Assembly: GCF_000765665.2 (NCBI RefSeq)
Contig: NZ_JROZ02000002.1
Span: 124,001-188,000 of the forward strand
Length of the DNA stretch: 64,000 bases
Direction: 5' to 3'
DNA from: Helicobacter sp. MIT 05-5293
GTDB taxonomy: Bacteria; Campylobacterota; Campylobacteria; Campylobacterales; Helicobacteraceae
Part shown: one piece after another, positions 44,428 to 53,603 of the stretch
How the letters are laid out: the number at the start of each line of letters is the position of its first letter
Position numbering within the stretch: the stretch's first letter is position 1
Program-made: the position numbers and the translations under genes
Notes under the pieces: generated by a model
The model's database searches: none
What the model was told of the DNA's origin: nothing
The model's input: the letters and a program-made list of their open reading frames with translations, nothing else

Positions 44428-45713
44428 TTTGTCTCTGCTTCTGATTCTTGCGTTTGGTTTAAATGCCTTGTCAAAAACATCGCCGCATAGACTGCAAACA
44501 TCACGATAAATGTCCCAATCAAAAGCGCGTAAGCATCTTGAAAAAGCATTAAGAATAAACTCACATATAAAAACACCATAATGCACCCGATGATATACGC
44601 AAACCTTTTCTCGCCCATAATGCTAAAGGTATAAAGTGAAATAGGTGCAATCACGCTTAGGCTTGAGAGAATATAGGCAAGGATAAATCCGAAATGTTCG
44701 CTAAAAGAAAGCAAGCTTAGGTAGAATACCACCAAACTAGCACCAATAAGCCCATATTGCAATAAAATCACGCTTTTGCCACTTGCGATTTCGCATAAAA
44801 ATAATGCTAAAAATGTCAATGCGATAAACAAATAAGCATATTTCACCGCTCTATCAATCAGCCGATATTCAGTGATTCCTTGATAAAGCTCTATTTTAAG
44901 TGGTTTGATTTCATCTTGTTTATACTCTGTAAGAAGCGCAGAACTAAAGGAAAAGGAAAAGATAGGATTTTCATTGCCGCTTGTGTAAGTCGCCTTGAAT
45001 CCATTAGAATCGATGCTATGGTGGTTTGGCAAAAGGGAGCTAAAAGAGGGATTCTCCCAAGGAGATTCAATCTCTAAGGTGTTTTTCTGTGCATCAAGGA
45101 ATGCTTCAAAAGATGAATGCCCTCGTGCGGACAATACGCCACTAATTGTGATTTTAATAGATTCTGGAGTTTTGAGCCAAGATTCACTAATAGGAATGCG
45201 CTCTGGTTTGGCAAATCCCATTGCTATGGGCTTTTGATTGATTGTCAGTGTAGAAATTTCGCTTTTGCGCACTTTGGGGAGATTCAAGGTAACCTCGGTC
45301 ATATCAAATTTGACAAAATCAGAATCTATCATTTTGCTTGCCTCATAAAGATTGAAGTCAAATTCCGCTTCAAAGGCAATCTCTGCATTATAAATCACCG
45401 CCTCATAGATACCCTTTTTTCTCTTTTGAGGTTTCAAAACGACTTTGGCATTGTAAGTCTCTGGCGTAATGTGTAGAAACTTTGTTTTGTCGTTATCGGA
45501 GTTGTAGGGAATGACAATCGCAGGGGTAACGAGGCTATTAGAATCCCCCCAATCTTTTCCAATTTCTTCCATAGCCTCTTTTGCATTGTATTGCCTATCG
45601 CGTGAAATGGAATCAAACATCATCAAAGGAATCAACAGCAAGAGGCTCAAAAGAAAGAGCAATAAAGTCTTTTTAGTATAGTTTGAAGTTTGGCTTTTGG
45701 GGAGATTTATCAT
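44424..45713 (-). CDS. creD: CreD-family inner membrane protein
   Basis: The 429-residue protein has one N-terminal membrane helix (TLLLFLLSLLLLIPLMMF). A large periplasmic domain runs from about 45 to 300 and begins with the RDRQYNAKEAMEEIGKDWG segment typical of CreD. Five or so helices follow at the C-terminus. CreD is linked to envelope stress and beta-lactam response in other bacteria. ATG 45713 has AAGGAAAAC upstream and is preferred over an earlier in-frame start at 45740. No creBC genes are nearby. Confidence 0.85.
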   Translation of the reverse strand: MINLPKSQTSNYTKKTLLLFLLSLLLLIPLMMFDSISRDRQYNAKEAMEEIGKDWGDSNSLVTPAIVIPYNSDNDKTKFLHITPETYNAKVVLKPQKRKKGIYEAVIYNAEIAFEAEFDFNLYEASKMIDSDFVKFDMTEVTLNLPKVRKSEISTLTINQKPIAMGFAKPERIPISESWLKTPESIKITISGVLSARGHSSFEAFLDAQKNTLEIESPWENPSFSSLLPNHHSIDSNGFKATYTSGNENPIFSFSFSSALLTEYKQDEIKPLKIELYQGITEYRLIDRAVKYAYLFIALTFLALFLCEIASGKSVILLQYGLIGASLVVFYLSLLSFSEHFGFILAYILSSLSVIAPISLYTFSIMGEKRFAYIIGCIMVFLYVSLFLMLFQDAYALLIGTFIVMFAVYAAMFLTRHLNQTQESEAETK

Positions 45714-45824
45714 TTTGTTTTCCTTGTGTCGTATCTCCAAATATTATAAGGAAAAACACATAAAAGTAAGCTAATCTAAACCCTTGACTTTGCCGCCTTA
45801 AAGCCAAAGGTTATTGGTGTGCAT

Positions 45825-46202
45825 TCAATACTCCTTTTGTTTGGCACATTCAAGATTTTCATACATCTTGTGTTTTTCTTCTAAGATTTTTAAAATCTCT
45901 TTTGTTTTTGCCAAATCTTTTTTGACAAATTCTACTTGCTTTTTGATAATTTCTTTACGCTCTTTTAGGGTTTTGTCGCCCTGAAAATAGAGGTCAATAT
46001 AATGCTTTATCGTCTTAATGTCCATTTTGGTTTCTCGTAAATACTCAATCCAACGCAACGCGTCAATATCATTTTGGCTAAAATACCGCACTTTATTCTT
46101 ATCGGTTTCCAGATAGGGGAATAGCCCCTTTTTAATCCAAAAGCGAATCTTGGTTGAGGGGATTCCGGTTTTTCGCTCTACTTCTATAATTGTCCAAGCC
46201 AT
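45825..46202 (-). CDS. MerR-family transcription regulator
   Basis: A protein of 125 residues. The N-terminal winged helix is MAWTIIEVERKTGIPSTKIRFWIKKGLFP, then RYFSQNDIDALRWIEYLRETKMDIKTIKHYIDL, the MerR DNA-binding domain. A long coiled coil follows (about 75-115). The effector domain is minimal and the only Cys is near the end (ECAKQKEY), so thiol sensing is possible but not shown. Its own promoter (46248-46278) has the 19-bp MerR spacer, which suggests autoregulation. It is one of two MerR genes here. Confidence 0.9.
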   Translation of the reverse strand: MAWTIIEVERKTGIPSTKIRFWIKKGLFPYLETDKNKVRYFSQNDIDALRWIEYLRETKMDIKTIKHYIDLYFQGDKTLKERKEIIKKQVEFVKKDLAKTKEILKILEEKHKMYENLECAKQKEY

Positions 46203-46247
46203 TATTTCTCCTTATATCAATAGCTTTTAATCCTAAATCAAAATAAA

Positions 46248-46278
46248 ATTATATCGCATAGAAGCTAGTATCAGTCAA
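46248..46278 (-). promoter_or_regulatory. MerR-type promoter (19-bp spacer) of the merR gene at 45825
   Basis: On the minus strand TTGACT (46278-46273) and TATAAT (46253-46248) are 19 bases apart, with GATACTAGCTTC in the spacer. This resembles the promoter at 56806-56836 closely, so the two may share a regulator. Confidence 0.75.
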
Positions 46279-46351
46279 GGGCAAAAGGATATAGAGACTA
46301 TGGATTTTATAGAATTTTTATCAAATCTTAGATAGGATTTTAGACTTTTAA

Positions 46352-46720
46352 ATGTTTGAAACAAGGCAATTTCTCTTGCAAGAGATTATATTACATAAAG
46401 GAAAAAGGGTGGAAAAAGATAAACTCTCTAGTTTTAAAGCGGGGATTTGTGAAGAGCTAGACAAAAGAGTAGCAGATAAAATCTTAGAAATGTCCAACCT
46501 AGAACTGCTAAAAAAGCTTATCAACCATGCAGAATCCGAAGAAGAAGCCCTTGCTATCCTCGCACTTGGCACGACTTGGAAGCACACGGGATTCCACTTT
46601 GACAAACGACTAGAGAGACAAAGTAGCGAGATTTCCTATCTTGCACACAATGCCAACTTAAGCTTTTGTGCAAAAAGCGGGGGGGGGGGCAAAATGCCTC
46701 AAATGCCGAATCTAGCGTAG
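46352..46720 (+). CDS. mod: Type III methyltransferase, N-terminal part (gene switched OFF)
   Basis: This frame encodes the first part of a type III Mod protein (FETRQFLLQEIILHKGKRVEKDK ... TTWKHTGFHFDKRL) and enters a run of 11 G at 46679-46689. It then stops at a TAG (46718-46720) after 122 residues. The body of Mod continues in another frame from the same tract. With 12 or 9 G the two would join into one protein of about 677 residues. In the state seen here no complete methylase is made. Mod needs the full chain for target recognition and methylation of adenine. Confidence 0.9.
   Translation: MFETRQFLLQEIILHKGKRVEKDKLSSFKAGICEELDKRVADKILEMSNLELLKKLINHAESEEEALAILALGTTWKHTGFHFDKRLERQSSEISYLAHNANLSFCAKSGGGGKMPQMPNLA
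46679..46689. repeat. Poly-G tract of 11 in mod (OFF state)
   Basis: Eleven G separate the two reading frames of mod. The upstream frame continues with SGGGGKMPQMPNLA and stops. One more G would give SGGGGQNASNAESS, joining the body of the enzyme. The tract is a classic on/off switch for type III methyltransferases. Confidence 0.93.
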
Positions 46721-48384
46721 ATTCACAATCGCTCAAGCATAAACTCATCATCGGGGATAATTATCCCGCACTTTTAAATCTCCTTATCTCTTATCAAAAT
46801 CGCGTGAAAGTCATCTACATAGACCCGCCTTATGGGAAAGATGATATGGGTAACTTCGCCCAAACCAACTACGACAACGCTATAACCCGCGATAATCTCC
46901 TCTCTATGCTTTACCCTAGACTGCAGTTAGCGCGGGAGCTACTGCGGGAAGATGGCGTGATATTTTGTAGCATAGATGATAGGAATCAAGCCTATGTCAA
47001 ATGCCTTTTTGATGAGGTTTTCGGCGAGGGGAATTTTGTAAGTTGTGTGCCTAGAATTATTAAAAAAGGTGGCAAAAGCACGACAACAATGCAAAAAAAT
47101 CATGATTACATTCTTGTATATACAAAAAATAAGGGTTTAGTAGATAATTTTTCATTAGAAGATAGAGATGAAAGCACATTCACTTTAGAAGATGAATTTG
47201 TAGAAAAAAGAGGAAAATACAAATTAACACAAACGCTTGATTATAGTTCTCTGCAATACTCTAAAAATATGGATTATAAAATCGAAATTGATGGCAGAGT
47301 TTTTTATGCTGGTGGGAGTGAAAAGCAATATTTAGAGAGAATCAATGGAATACATAAAACGACAGATTGGGTGTGGAGGTGGTCAAAGGGAGCAGTAGAA
47401 TGGGGCATAAAAAATGGATTTGTGGTTGTAAAGGGCGATAGAATCTATACAAAAACATATCTAAACTGCAAAAAGGCTAATGGTAAAAATGAAATAGAAT
47501 ATTTTGATAGCGGAAAACCTTTCACGACTTTATCTTTTTTGGAAAATGAAAATTCAAATGATAATGGAAAAAAGGATTTAGATTCTATTTTGGCAGTTGG
47601 CAATATCAATGCACCTTTTAAAAACCCAAAACCCATAAAATTACTAATGAATTTAATTAAAATGGTGAGTCAATCCAACCAAAGAGATATTTCGGGCTTA
47701 AAAAGCCCTCAATATGACAATGCGGAATCTCAAAACGACAAAGGGAGAAAGATTTTAGATGAGAAATCGGGGTTGTGTAGCCTTAAGCAAGGAAGTAGAA
47801 TAGACGCATTCACTGACGAAGCGAAAGGCGAACTCCACGATTTATCGCTAAAAGATAAGCCCTTAGAAGAGGGGGATATTGTGCTAGACTTCTTTGCCGG
47901 CTCCGGCACCACCGCCCACGCAGTGCTTGAACTCAACCGCGAAGATGGCGGCAATCGCACTTTTATTTTAGTAACCAACAATGAAATAGCCGACCTTAAC
48001 CCCAATGGAATCGCACACGATGTAACGACTAAGCGACTAAAGCGCATTATGAGCGGAGAATGCTATGATGGGGATAAAAACTTCAAATGGCTTGAGAAAA
48101 ACGCGCCTTATGGCGGAATCTTAGAAGTGAGTGAGATAAAGGAAGTCAGCATATATGAGAGCGAAACGGGTAAAAATGCCTTTGAGGTTATTGATGAGAG
48201 ACTTTATGGCTTAGAGCCTTTTGAAAATCTCAAAGATAAAATCGCGTGGGTGTGTGAAAACTTCTCCCACGCGACCAAGACTTTAAAAATGCAAAAAGAT
48301 AACAAGGAAATGAACGAAGCAGAGTGGGAAGCATACCTCAAAGCCAAAAAAGCAGGAAATAGCAATGACACAAGCAGTGATTGA
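46690..48384 (+). CDS. mod: Type III methyltransferase, catalytic part (out of frame with its start)
   Basis: The frame downstream of the G tract encodes the beta-class N6-adenine methylase. The catalytic motif IYIDPPYGKDDMG comes first (about residue 158 of the joined protein). A variable recognition region follows, then FFAGSGTTAHAVLEL near 515 for the cofactor. The open frame begins at a TTG within the tract region (46666) that has no good ribosome site, so translation in this state is unlikely. The 3' end overlaps res by 20 bases. Confidence 0.92.
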   Translation, partial: QNASNAESSVDSQSLKHKLIIGDNYPALLNLLISYQNRVKVIYIDPPYGKDDMGNFAQTNYDNAITRDNLLSMLYPRLQLARELLREDGVIFCSIDDRNQAYVKCLFDEVFGEGNFVSCVPRIIKKGGKSTTTMQKNHDYILVYTKNKGLVDNFSLEDRDESTFTLEDEFVEKRGKYKLTQTLDYSSLQYSKNMDYKIEIDGRVFYAGGSEKQYLERINGIHKTTDWVWRWSKGAVEWGIKNGFVVVKGDRIYTKTYLNCKKANGKNEIEYFDSGKPFTTLSFLENENSNDNGKKDLDSILAVGNINAPFKNPKPIKLLMNLIKMVSQSNQRDISGLKSPQYDNAESQNDKGRKILDEKSGLCSLKQGSRIDAFTDEAKGELHDLSLKDKPLEEGDIVLDFFAGSGTTAHAVLELNREDGGNRTFILVTNNEIADLNPNGIAHDVTTKRLKRIMSGECYDGDKNFKWLEKNAPYGGILEVSEIKEVSIYESETGKNAFEVIDERLYGLEPFENLKDKIAWVCENFSHATKTLKMQKDNKEMNEAEWEAYLKAKKAGNSNDTSSD

Positions 48385-50506
48385 TATACAAAGCGAGGCA
48401 GTAGAGGAGCTAGTAGAGGTTTTCAAAAGCAAACACACCACGACTTTCAAAGCCCCTACAGGCAGTGGCAAAACCTATATGATGGGCGACTTTATGCACA
48501 GAATCTTAAGCGAGGACAAAAACGCGGTGTTTGTCGTCTCTAGTCTCTCTAAAGGCAATCTAGCGGAGCAAAACTATCAAGGCTTTATGCGTTTTAAAGA
48601 GAGATTCCCTACACTCAAGCCCTACTTGATAGAATCTGATACCGACAAAAAGATAGAGGGCGCACTCTATATCCCCACAGACTACAATGTCTATGTGTTG
48701 CCTAGAGATTTGTATAAAGAAAAAAGTCGTCTTAAACAAGGCGCATTAATCGTATTTTTGCGCACACAACAAGGCTTTAAAGACAATGAAGAACTAAAGG
48801 CGCAAGGTTATAAGCAAAAGCGACTTTATCTCATCAAAGATGAATGCCATATCGCGACAAATAATCTTGATAGTTTGATAAAGCGCAATCCAAAGGGTGT
48901 GGGGTATTTTGAAAAAGTGCTCAATGTTAGTGCCACACCAAGCCTAGCCAAAAACCAATACCCCGATGTGCAAATCGGCGAAGATAGGGCGATAGAATCT
49001 CAACTCATTAAAGAGGTGGAATACAGAGATGAGAGAGAGGTGAGAGAAGAAAAGAGGCTTAGCGGTGCTTTAAGGCAGTTTGTGGAGCTAAAACAGAAGT
49101 ATTTAGAGCTTATTGCGATAAATCCTTGCCTCATTATTCAAATCTCTAATAAAGACAAAGCAGAAAATGAGCTAAAAATCATCAAAAGTGTGCTAGGAAG
49201 CTTAGAGTTTTCGCACTTAAAGTATATGTATATCAGCGAAAAAGAAGTGCAATGTGATAGCAATGACGCGCTGAAGGCAAAAAAGCTACCGCCCAAAAAA
49301 TGGCGCAACTATGCCAAAGAAAACTCTAGCAGTATCGATGTGATTATCTTCAAAATGGTTATTAGTGAGGGTTGGGACATACCTAGAGCGTGTATGCTTT
49401 ATCAAATGCGTGATACCAAAAGCACACAACTTACCGAGCAGGTCATCGGGCGCATTCGGCGGAATCCTAGACTGCTAGATTTTGAAAGGTTGGACAAAGA
49501 AGCACAAGAACTTATTTTAAAGGCGTATGTATATGGAGTGAAGCCAGAGGAACAAAGTAGCATTGGCGTGAAGTTAAAGGGAGAAAATGCGGGGGGAATA
49601 TACAAAAATGAGATACAAGAGGAGTTTAAAATCCACACAACAAGGCTAAGACATAGAGAGCAAAACCTCACATATAGCGCACAAAAGATAGAATCTGTGC
49701 TTCAAAATAGCAATGGCATAGGAGCGGAGGATATTTTCACACGCTATAAGAATCTAAATAGCAATAAAGAGTTAGAGAGCCTTTGTGCAGTATATTATCA
49801 AAGCGCAGAAGAAAGAGATGAGCAAATAGCGCGGTGGTTTGCATTAAGTGGAAATGCCGAATCTATCAAAAAGGCTTTAAGTACGGATATGTGTGATTAT
49901 AAAAACAATATGATAATAGAACCGCCTAAAGAGATAGGGTGTGAAAGTGTGCTGCCGCTCCAAAGCACACTTAATAAAAGCGGATATAACAAGAAAATCA
50001 GTAAATGGATATGGGAAAGTGCAGAAAAGGAAGTATTTTACTTTGATAGCGAAGCAGAAAAAGAATGGATAGAGATTTTATTAAACTTAAGAGATGAGGA
50101 CGCTCCAAATGGAGAAAGGCTCATCAAAAGAATACAAATCAATCAAGAAAAGGTTTATTTACTAGGCAAAAACTTCTTGTCTAAGTCTAACTTGAAGTTT
50201 GAATATTATTGTGAGGGCTATCACTTCTCTTATCCCGACTTTGTGCTAAAAGATTGGAAAGATAGAATCCATATCTTTGAGGTCAAAAGTATGCGTGGAG
50301 GAGAGGGGGCGAACTTTGACACAAAGCAATATGAAAAGAAGCTAGAATCCCTTAAAAAATGCTATGAGGCAGTCTCTAGCAAACTCCCTTATCACTTCTA
50401 TATCCCTACACAAACACAAAGCGACTGGAATGTCTGGTATGCTTATGAGGGGAAAGAAGAAAGCATTGATAAAGAGAAAATAAAAGGAATTTTGGCAAAA
50501 GACTAG
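48365..50506 (+). CDS. res: Type III restriction helicase/nuclease
   Basis: Res of 713 residues is the ATP-dependent cutting subunit of the type III system. Walker A is APTGSGKTYMMG at about 29-40 and the DEAD-type box is KDECHIA near 158-164. Motif VI-like TEQVIGRIRRNPR lies near 357. The C-terminal nuclease is PDFVLKDW...HIFEVKSM near 624-642. Res works only with Mod. Because mod is OFF here, the whole system should be silent. The gene has no tract of its own and is slightly shorter than many Res proteins. Confidence 0.93.
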   Translation: MTQAVIDIQSEAVEELVEVFKSKHTTTFKAPTGSGKTYMMGDFMHRILSEDKNAVFVVSSLSKGNLAEQNYQGFMRFKERFPTLKPYLIESDTDKKIEGALYIPTDYNVYVLPRDLYKEKSRLKQGALIVFLRTQQGFKDNEELKAQGYKQKRLYLIKDECHIATNNLDSLIKRNPKGVGYFEKVLNVSATPSLAKNQYPDVQIGEDRAIESQLIKEVEYRDEREVREEKRLSGALRQFVELKQKYLELIAINPCLIIQISNKDKAENELKIIKSVLGSLEFSHLKYMYISEKEVQCDSNDALKAKKLPPKKWRNYAKENSSSIDVIIFKMVISEGWDIPRACMLYQMRDTKSTQLTEQVIGRIRRNPRLLDFERLDKEAQELILKAYVYGVKPEEQSSIGVKLKGENAGGIYKNEIQEEFKIHTTRLRHREQNLTYSAQKIESVLQNSNGIGAEDIFTRYKNLNSNKELESLCAVYYQSAEERDEQIARWFALSGNAESIKKALSTDMCDYKNNMIIEPPKEIGCESVLPLQSTLNKSGYNKKISKWIWESAEKEVFYFDSEAEKEWIEILLNLRDEDAPNGERLIKRIQINQEKVYLLGKNFLSKSNLKFEYYCEGYHFSYPDFVLKDWKDRIHIFEVKSMRGGEGANFDTKQYEKKLESLKKCYEAVSSKLPYHFYIPTQTQSDWNVWYAYEGKEESIDKEKIKGILAKD

Positions 50507-50519
50507 ACACAATCCCTTT

Positions 50520-50541
50520 AGCGAAACTCTGTCGCTTTTTA
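50520..50541 (+). terminator. Likely intrinsic terminator after res
   Basis: AGCGA-AACTCTG-TCGCT followed by TTTTT forms a short hairpin with a U tract 14 bases after the res stop. It would end the mod-res transcript before the convergent reductase gene. The stem is only 5 bp. Confidence 0.5.
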
Positions 50542-50599
50542 AAATCCACTTTCTTAGCGCGGATTTATACTTTAGGCAGGATTGTTTGCAGGACAAGCC

Positions 50600-51727
50600 C
50601 TATTGCCCCACCCGTTTTGCTTGTTCGGGTGGGTAGCGGTCGCCCTGAATACTAATCTTATCAAGGATTTTATCAAGCTGTGCTAAATCATTTGTGCTTA
50701 AATGCACTTGCAATGCACCAAGATTTTCGCGCAAATGCTCTGTGTTTGTCGTGCCAAAAAGCGGGATAATATAAGGCTTTTTTGCCAAAAGATAAGCGAG
50801 TGCAATTTGTGCAGGAGTTACGTTTTTGTCTTTTGCATTTGGATTTTTGCCTTTGCCAAATTCGCTTAGTCGCTCGATGATGTGATAATTTGCCGCCATT
50901 GTGTCATCTTGGTATCGTGGAAAGGTCGCGCGATTATCATTTTTTGGGTCAAAACTGCTATTTTTCGTAAGCTTGCCACTTAAATATCCACGCGCCAAAG
51001 GTGAATATGCCACAAAGCCGATTCCTAACTTTTCAAGGGTAGGGAAGAGTTCAGATTCGACATTGCGCCACATCAAATGATATTCGCTCTGCACAGCGGT
51101 AAGCGGGCAGATTTTATGCGCTTTTTCTATCGTTTGTGCGCTCAGTTCGCATACACCCCACCTTGCAACTTTGCCTTCTTTTATTAGCTCTTTTATCGTC
51201 TGGGCAACTTCTTCTATCGGTGTTTTTGGGTCAAATCGGTGTTGATAAAAAAGTGGAATCTGCTCTAAGTTTAGTCGTTTTAGGCTTTGTTCGCACACTT
51301 CTTTGATACGTTTTGGCGAGCTGTCTAAAACATCAGCATTTGCCCCAAAACCAAATTTGGTTGTTACATAGACTTTGTTGAGATAGGGTTTTAGAATCTT
51401 GCCCGCTAAGATTTCATTGCTATTGGGTCCATAGACTTGCGCGGTGTCAAAAAGCGTGATTCCGCTATCAACACATTGTGCGACAATATTTGCCGCTTCT
51501 TTTTCGCCTAAAACTTTGCTGCGGTGATAGTTGAGTCCCATAAGCCCAAAGGCAAGGGCAGAGACTTCAAAAGCTCTATCGCCTTTGCCCAAAGTGCGTT
51601 TGGGCATTGACTTAGAATCGGGTTGAGATTCTAAAGCAAAAAGTGGCGAAGTACCTAAACTCAAACTTGCCCCTAGTATTGCCGAGACTTTTAAAAACTC
51701 TCGTCTATCTATTGTGTTGTTTTTCAT
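50600..51727 (-). CDS. Aldo/keto reductase with Tat signal
   Basis: A 375-residue reductase of the YajO/Tas kind. The Tat leader is DRREFLKVSAILGASLSLG, followed by a linker and the AKR barrel: LGKGDRAFEVSALAFGLMGL, catalytic Asp and Tyr in LFDTAQVYGPNSNE, Lys in VTTKFGFG, His in FYQHRFDP. Another ATG at SMPKRTLG could give a cytosolic form. The promoter at 51758-51788 has the 19-bp MerR spacer. It is likely a NADPH-dependent reductase of aldehydes or quinones. Folded export through Tat would place it in the periplasm. Confidence 0.88.
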   Translation of the reverse strand: MKNNTIDRREFLKVSAILGASLSLGTSPLFALESQPDSKSMPKRTLGKGDRAFEVSALAFGLMGLNYHRSKVLGEKEAANIVAQCVDSGITLFDTAQVYGPNSNEILAGKILKPYLNKVYVTTKFGFGANADVLDSSPKRIKEVCEQSLKRLNLEQIPLFYQHRFDPKTPIEEVAQTIKELIKEGKVARWGVCELSAQTIEKAHKICPLTAVQSEYHLMWRNVESELFPTLEKLGIGFVAYSPLARGYLSGKLTKNSSFDPKNDNRATFPRYQDDTMAANYHIIERLSEFGKGKNPNAKDKNVTPAQIALAYLLAKKPYIIPLFGTTNTEHLRENLGALQVHLSTNDLAQLDKILDKISIQGDRYPPEQAKRVGQ

Positions 51728-51757
51728 TGTTTTATCCTTGTTGTTTTATGCAATGAA

Positions 51758-51788
51758 ATTATAAAGTATGAGAGCTAGTCTCTGTCAA
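51758..51788 (-). promoter_or_regulatory. MerR-type promoter (19-bp spacer) of the reductase at 50600
   Basis: On the minus strand TTGACA (51788-51783) and TATAAT (51763-51758) are 19 bases apart. The spacer begins GAGACTAGCTCTC, a near-perfect inverted repeat about CTAG. Confidence 0.78.
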
Positions 51789-51864
51789 GTTTGATTAAAC
51801 ATTATAAAAGCAGGAAGTTCGTATAATTTGTAGAGTTTATTGATGCTATTTAAGGGTTAAACCA

Positions 51865-52782
51865 ATGACAAAGCTACTTCAAAATCTAGGGGAATTTTAT
51901 ATATGTCAAGGGGCAAAAATTTTTAATCAAGATTGCACAGAGGGGTTAAAAGAATTAAAAGATAATTCAATTGATTTTATTGTAACAGACCCTCCATATT
52001 TTATAGACGGAATGGGGAATGAGTGGAATGATAATAATCTCAAAACCAAAGCCGCAAAAAGCGGTGTCATTGGTGGTTTGCCTGTGGGTATGAAGTTTGA
52101 TAAATCGCAAGGAGAAAAATTGCAAAATTTTATGAACCCTTTGGCAAAAGAATTTTATAGAGTTTTAAGACCCGGTGGATTTTGTGTTGTGTTTTCGCAA
52201 GCTAGGCTTTATCATAGAATGGCAATGAGCTTAGATTTGGCAGAGTTTGAAATCCGAGATATGCTCGCTTGGAAATACGAAGGGCAAGCAAAGGCATTTT
52301 CGCAAACTCATTTTATTCGCAAAGACAAAACATTAAACGAAGAACAAAAAGAATCGTTAATTAAAGAGCTAGAGGGCTACAAAACACCACAGCTTAAACC
52401 ACAGATTGAACCTATGGTTTTGGCGCAAAAACCAAAAGTAGGTACGTTTGTGCAAAATTGGCAACAATACAAATTAGGGCTTATCAATACCAATGAAAGT
52501 TTAGATGGTAGATTCCCGGGCAATGTTATGGAAGTCTCAAAACAAAGTAGAAAACAAGAAAGCGATGAGAAAATAGAACATTTGACACGTAAGCCTGTGT
52601 GTCTGATTTCTCATCTGATTAAACTTTTTACACGAGAGGGGCAAATTGTGCTTGACCCCTTTATGGGTAGTGGTTCGCATGCGATTGCTGCATTGCAAAA
52701 TCATCGCAAGTTTATAGGCTATGAAATTGAGCAAAAATATTTTGAGATAGCGAAGCAACGAATTGAGAAAGAAATTTTGTAG
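51865..52782 (+). CDS. Type II DNA methyltransferase (N6-adenine or N4-cytosine)
   Basis: The 305-residue protein has the catalytic motif TDPPYFIDGMGNEW near residue 42 and the cofactor motif LDPFMGSGSHAIAAL near 265. That order marks the beta class. It presumably protects the host against the HNH enzyme encoded just downstream (15-base gap). The target cannot be inferred from sequence alone. The start ATG at 51865 has no strong ribosome site. Confidence 0.9.
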   Translation: MTKLLQNLGEFYICQGAKIFNQDCTEGLKELKDNSIDFIVTDPPYFIDGMGNEWNDNNLKTKAAKSGVIGGLPVGMKFDKSQGEKLQNFMNPLAKEFYRVLRPGGFCVVFSQARLYHRMAMSLDLAEFEIRDMLAWKYEGQAKAFSQTHFIRKDKTLNEEQKESLIKELEGYKTPQLKPQIEPMVLAQKPKVGTFVQNWQQYKLGLINTNESLDGRFPGNVMEVSKQSRKQESDEKIEHLTRKPVCLISHLIKLFTREGQIVLDPFMGSGSHAIAALQNHRKFIGYEIEQKYFEIAKQRIEKEIL

Positions 52783-52797
52783 GGCAGGATTCTCAAA

Positions 52798-53526
52798 ATG
52801 AATCAAGAAGAAATTTTTAAAACTTTTGAGCTTATTGTTGAATATCATGAAAAATATCTTAAAGGATATGGAGTAAAGTCTATAAAACTAAAGGATTCAA
52901 AAGGGAATTACACAAAAGACGCTTTAGTGTTAGTTTATTTGGCTCAAAATTATCCAAACACAAGAGTTATTTCAAAAGCAGAGCTTACAGAATTTGTTCG
53001 ACAATTTTATCCCAATGTGAGCGATGTGCAGCAAGCTAGACATCTAAGCAAACAAGGAGGATTTAATATTATTTCAGGCACTCGTGGCGATATTGGAGCT
53101 AAGATTCCGGCAGGGTTTTATCAATTGGTAGATTTAACAATACCTTATCCCTCTTTTAAACCCGATAGACGAAGTGGAATCGAATCTGCAAGTTTTGAAG
53201 AACTGAAAAAAGAATATGATTATAGATGTGCGACTTGTGGGAGCATAGAGGGGCAGCCTCACAATATACGCAAAAATGAAATTACACAATTACAAGAGGG
53301 ACATATGAATCCTGCTTTGCCTTTAGAGATTGGTAACATTATCCCACAATGTCAGGTCTGCAATCGTCCCGATAGGGATAGGTGGATTTATGATAAAACA
53401 GGCAGGGTGATAGCGGTTGCAGATTCTGATGATGGCAAAAGGGTAGTTGAAAAATATCTCAAAAAAGTTTCACAATCAACCAAAGAGTATTTTTTCGAGT
53501 TTTTGAAAAAACTTTTAAGACAATAA
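52798..53526 (+). CDS. HNH-type type II restriction endonuclease (probable)
   Basis: The 242-residue protein carries a Cys4-type HNH module in the C-terminal half. RCATCGS (about 142-148), EGHMNP (about 167) and CQVCNRPDRDRW (about 185-196) resemble zinc-binding HNH nucleases. The N-terminal half (residues 1-120) is likely the recognition domain, with TRVISKAELTEFVRQFYP. Its position directly after a methylase supports a restriction role. The cognate sequence is unknown. Confidence 0.8.
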   Translation: MNQEEIFKTFELIVEYHEKYLKGYGVKSIKLKDSKGNYTKDALVLVYLAQNYPNTRVISKAELTEFVRQFYPNVSDVQQARHLSKQGGFNIISGTRGDIGAKIPAGFYQLVDLTIPYPSFKPDRRSGIESASFEELKKEYDYRCATCGSIEGQPHNIRKNEITQLQEGHMNPALPLEIGNIIPQCQVCNRPDRDRWIYDKTGRVIAVADSDDGKRVVEKYLKKVSQSTKEYFFEFLKKLLRQ

Positions 53527-53603
53527 GTCAATAAAAGCCTTTTAGCGGTCGTGCCTCCTATAAAATTCATAAATCTTTCAAATGGTGCTTACGAGACGAA
53601 TCC

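Noticed and set aside
44341-44586. 81-residue minus-strand frame across the creD end
   Set aside because: Its first part runs through creD in another frame; only the last 28 codons after the creD stop could be a separate ORF, and these are listed alone at low confidence.
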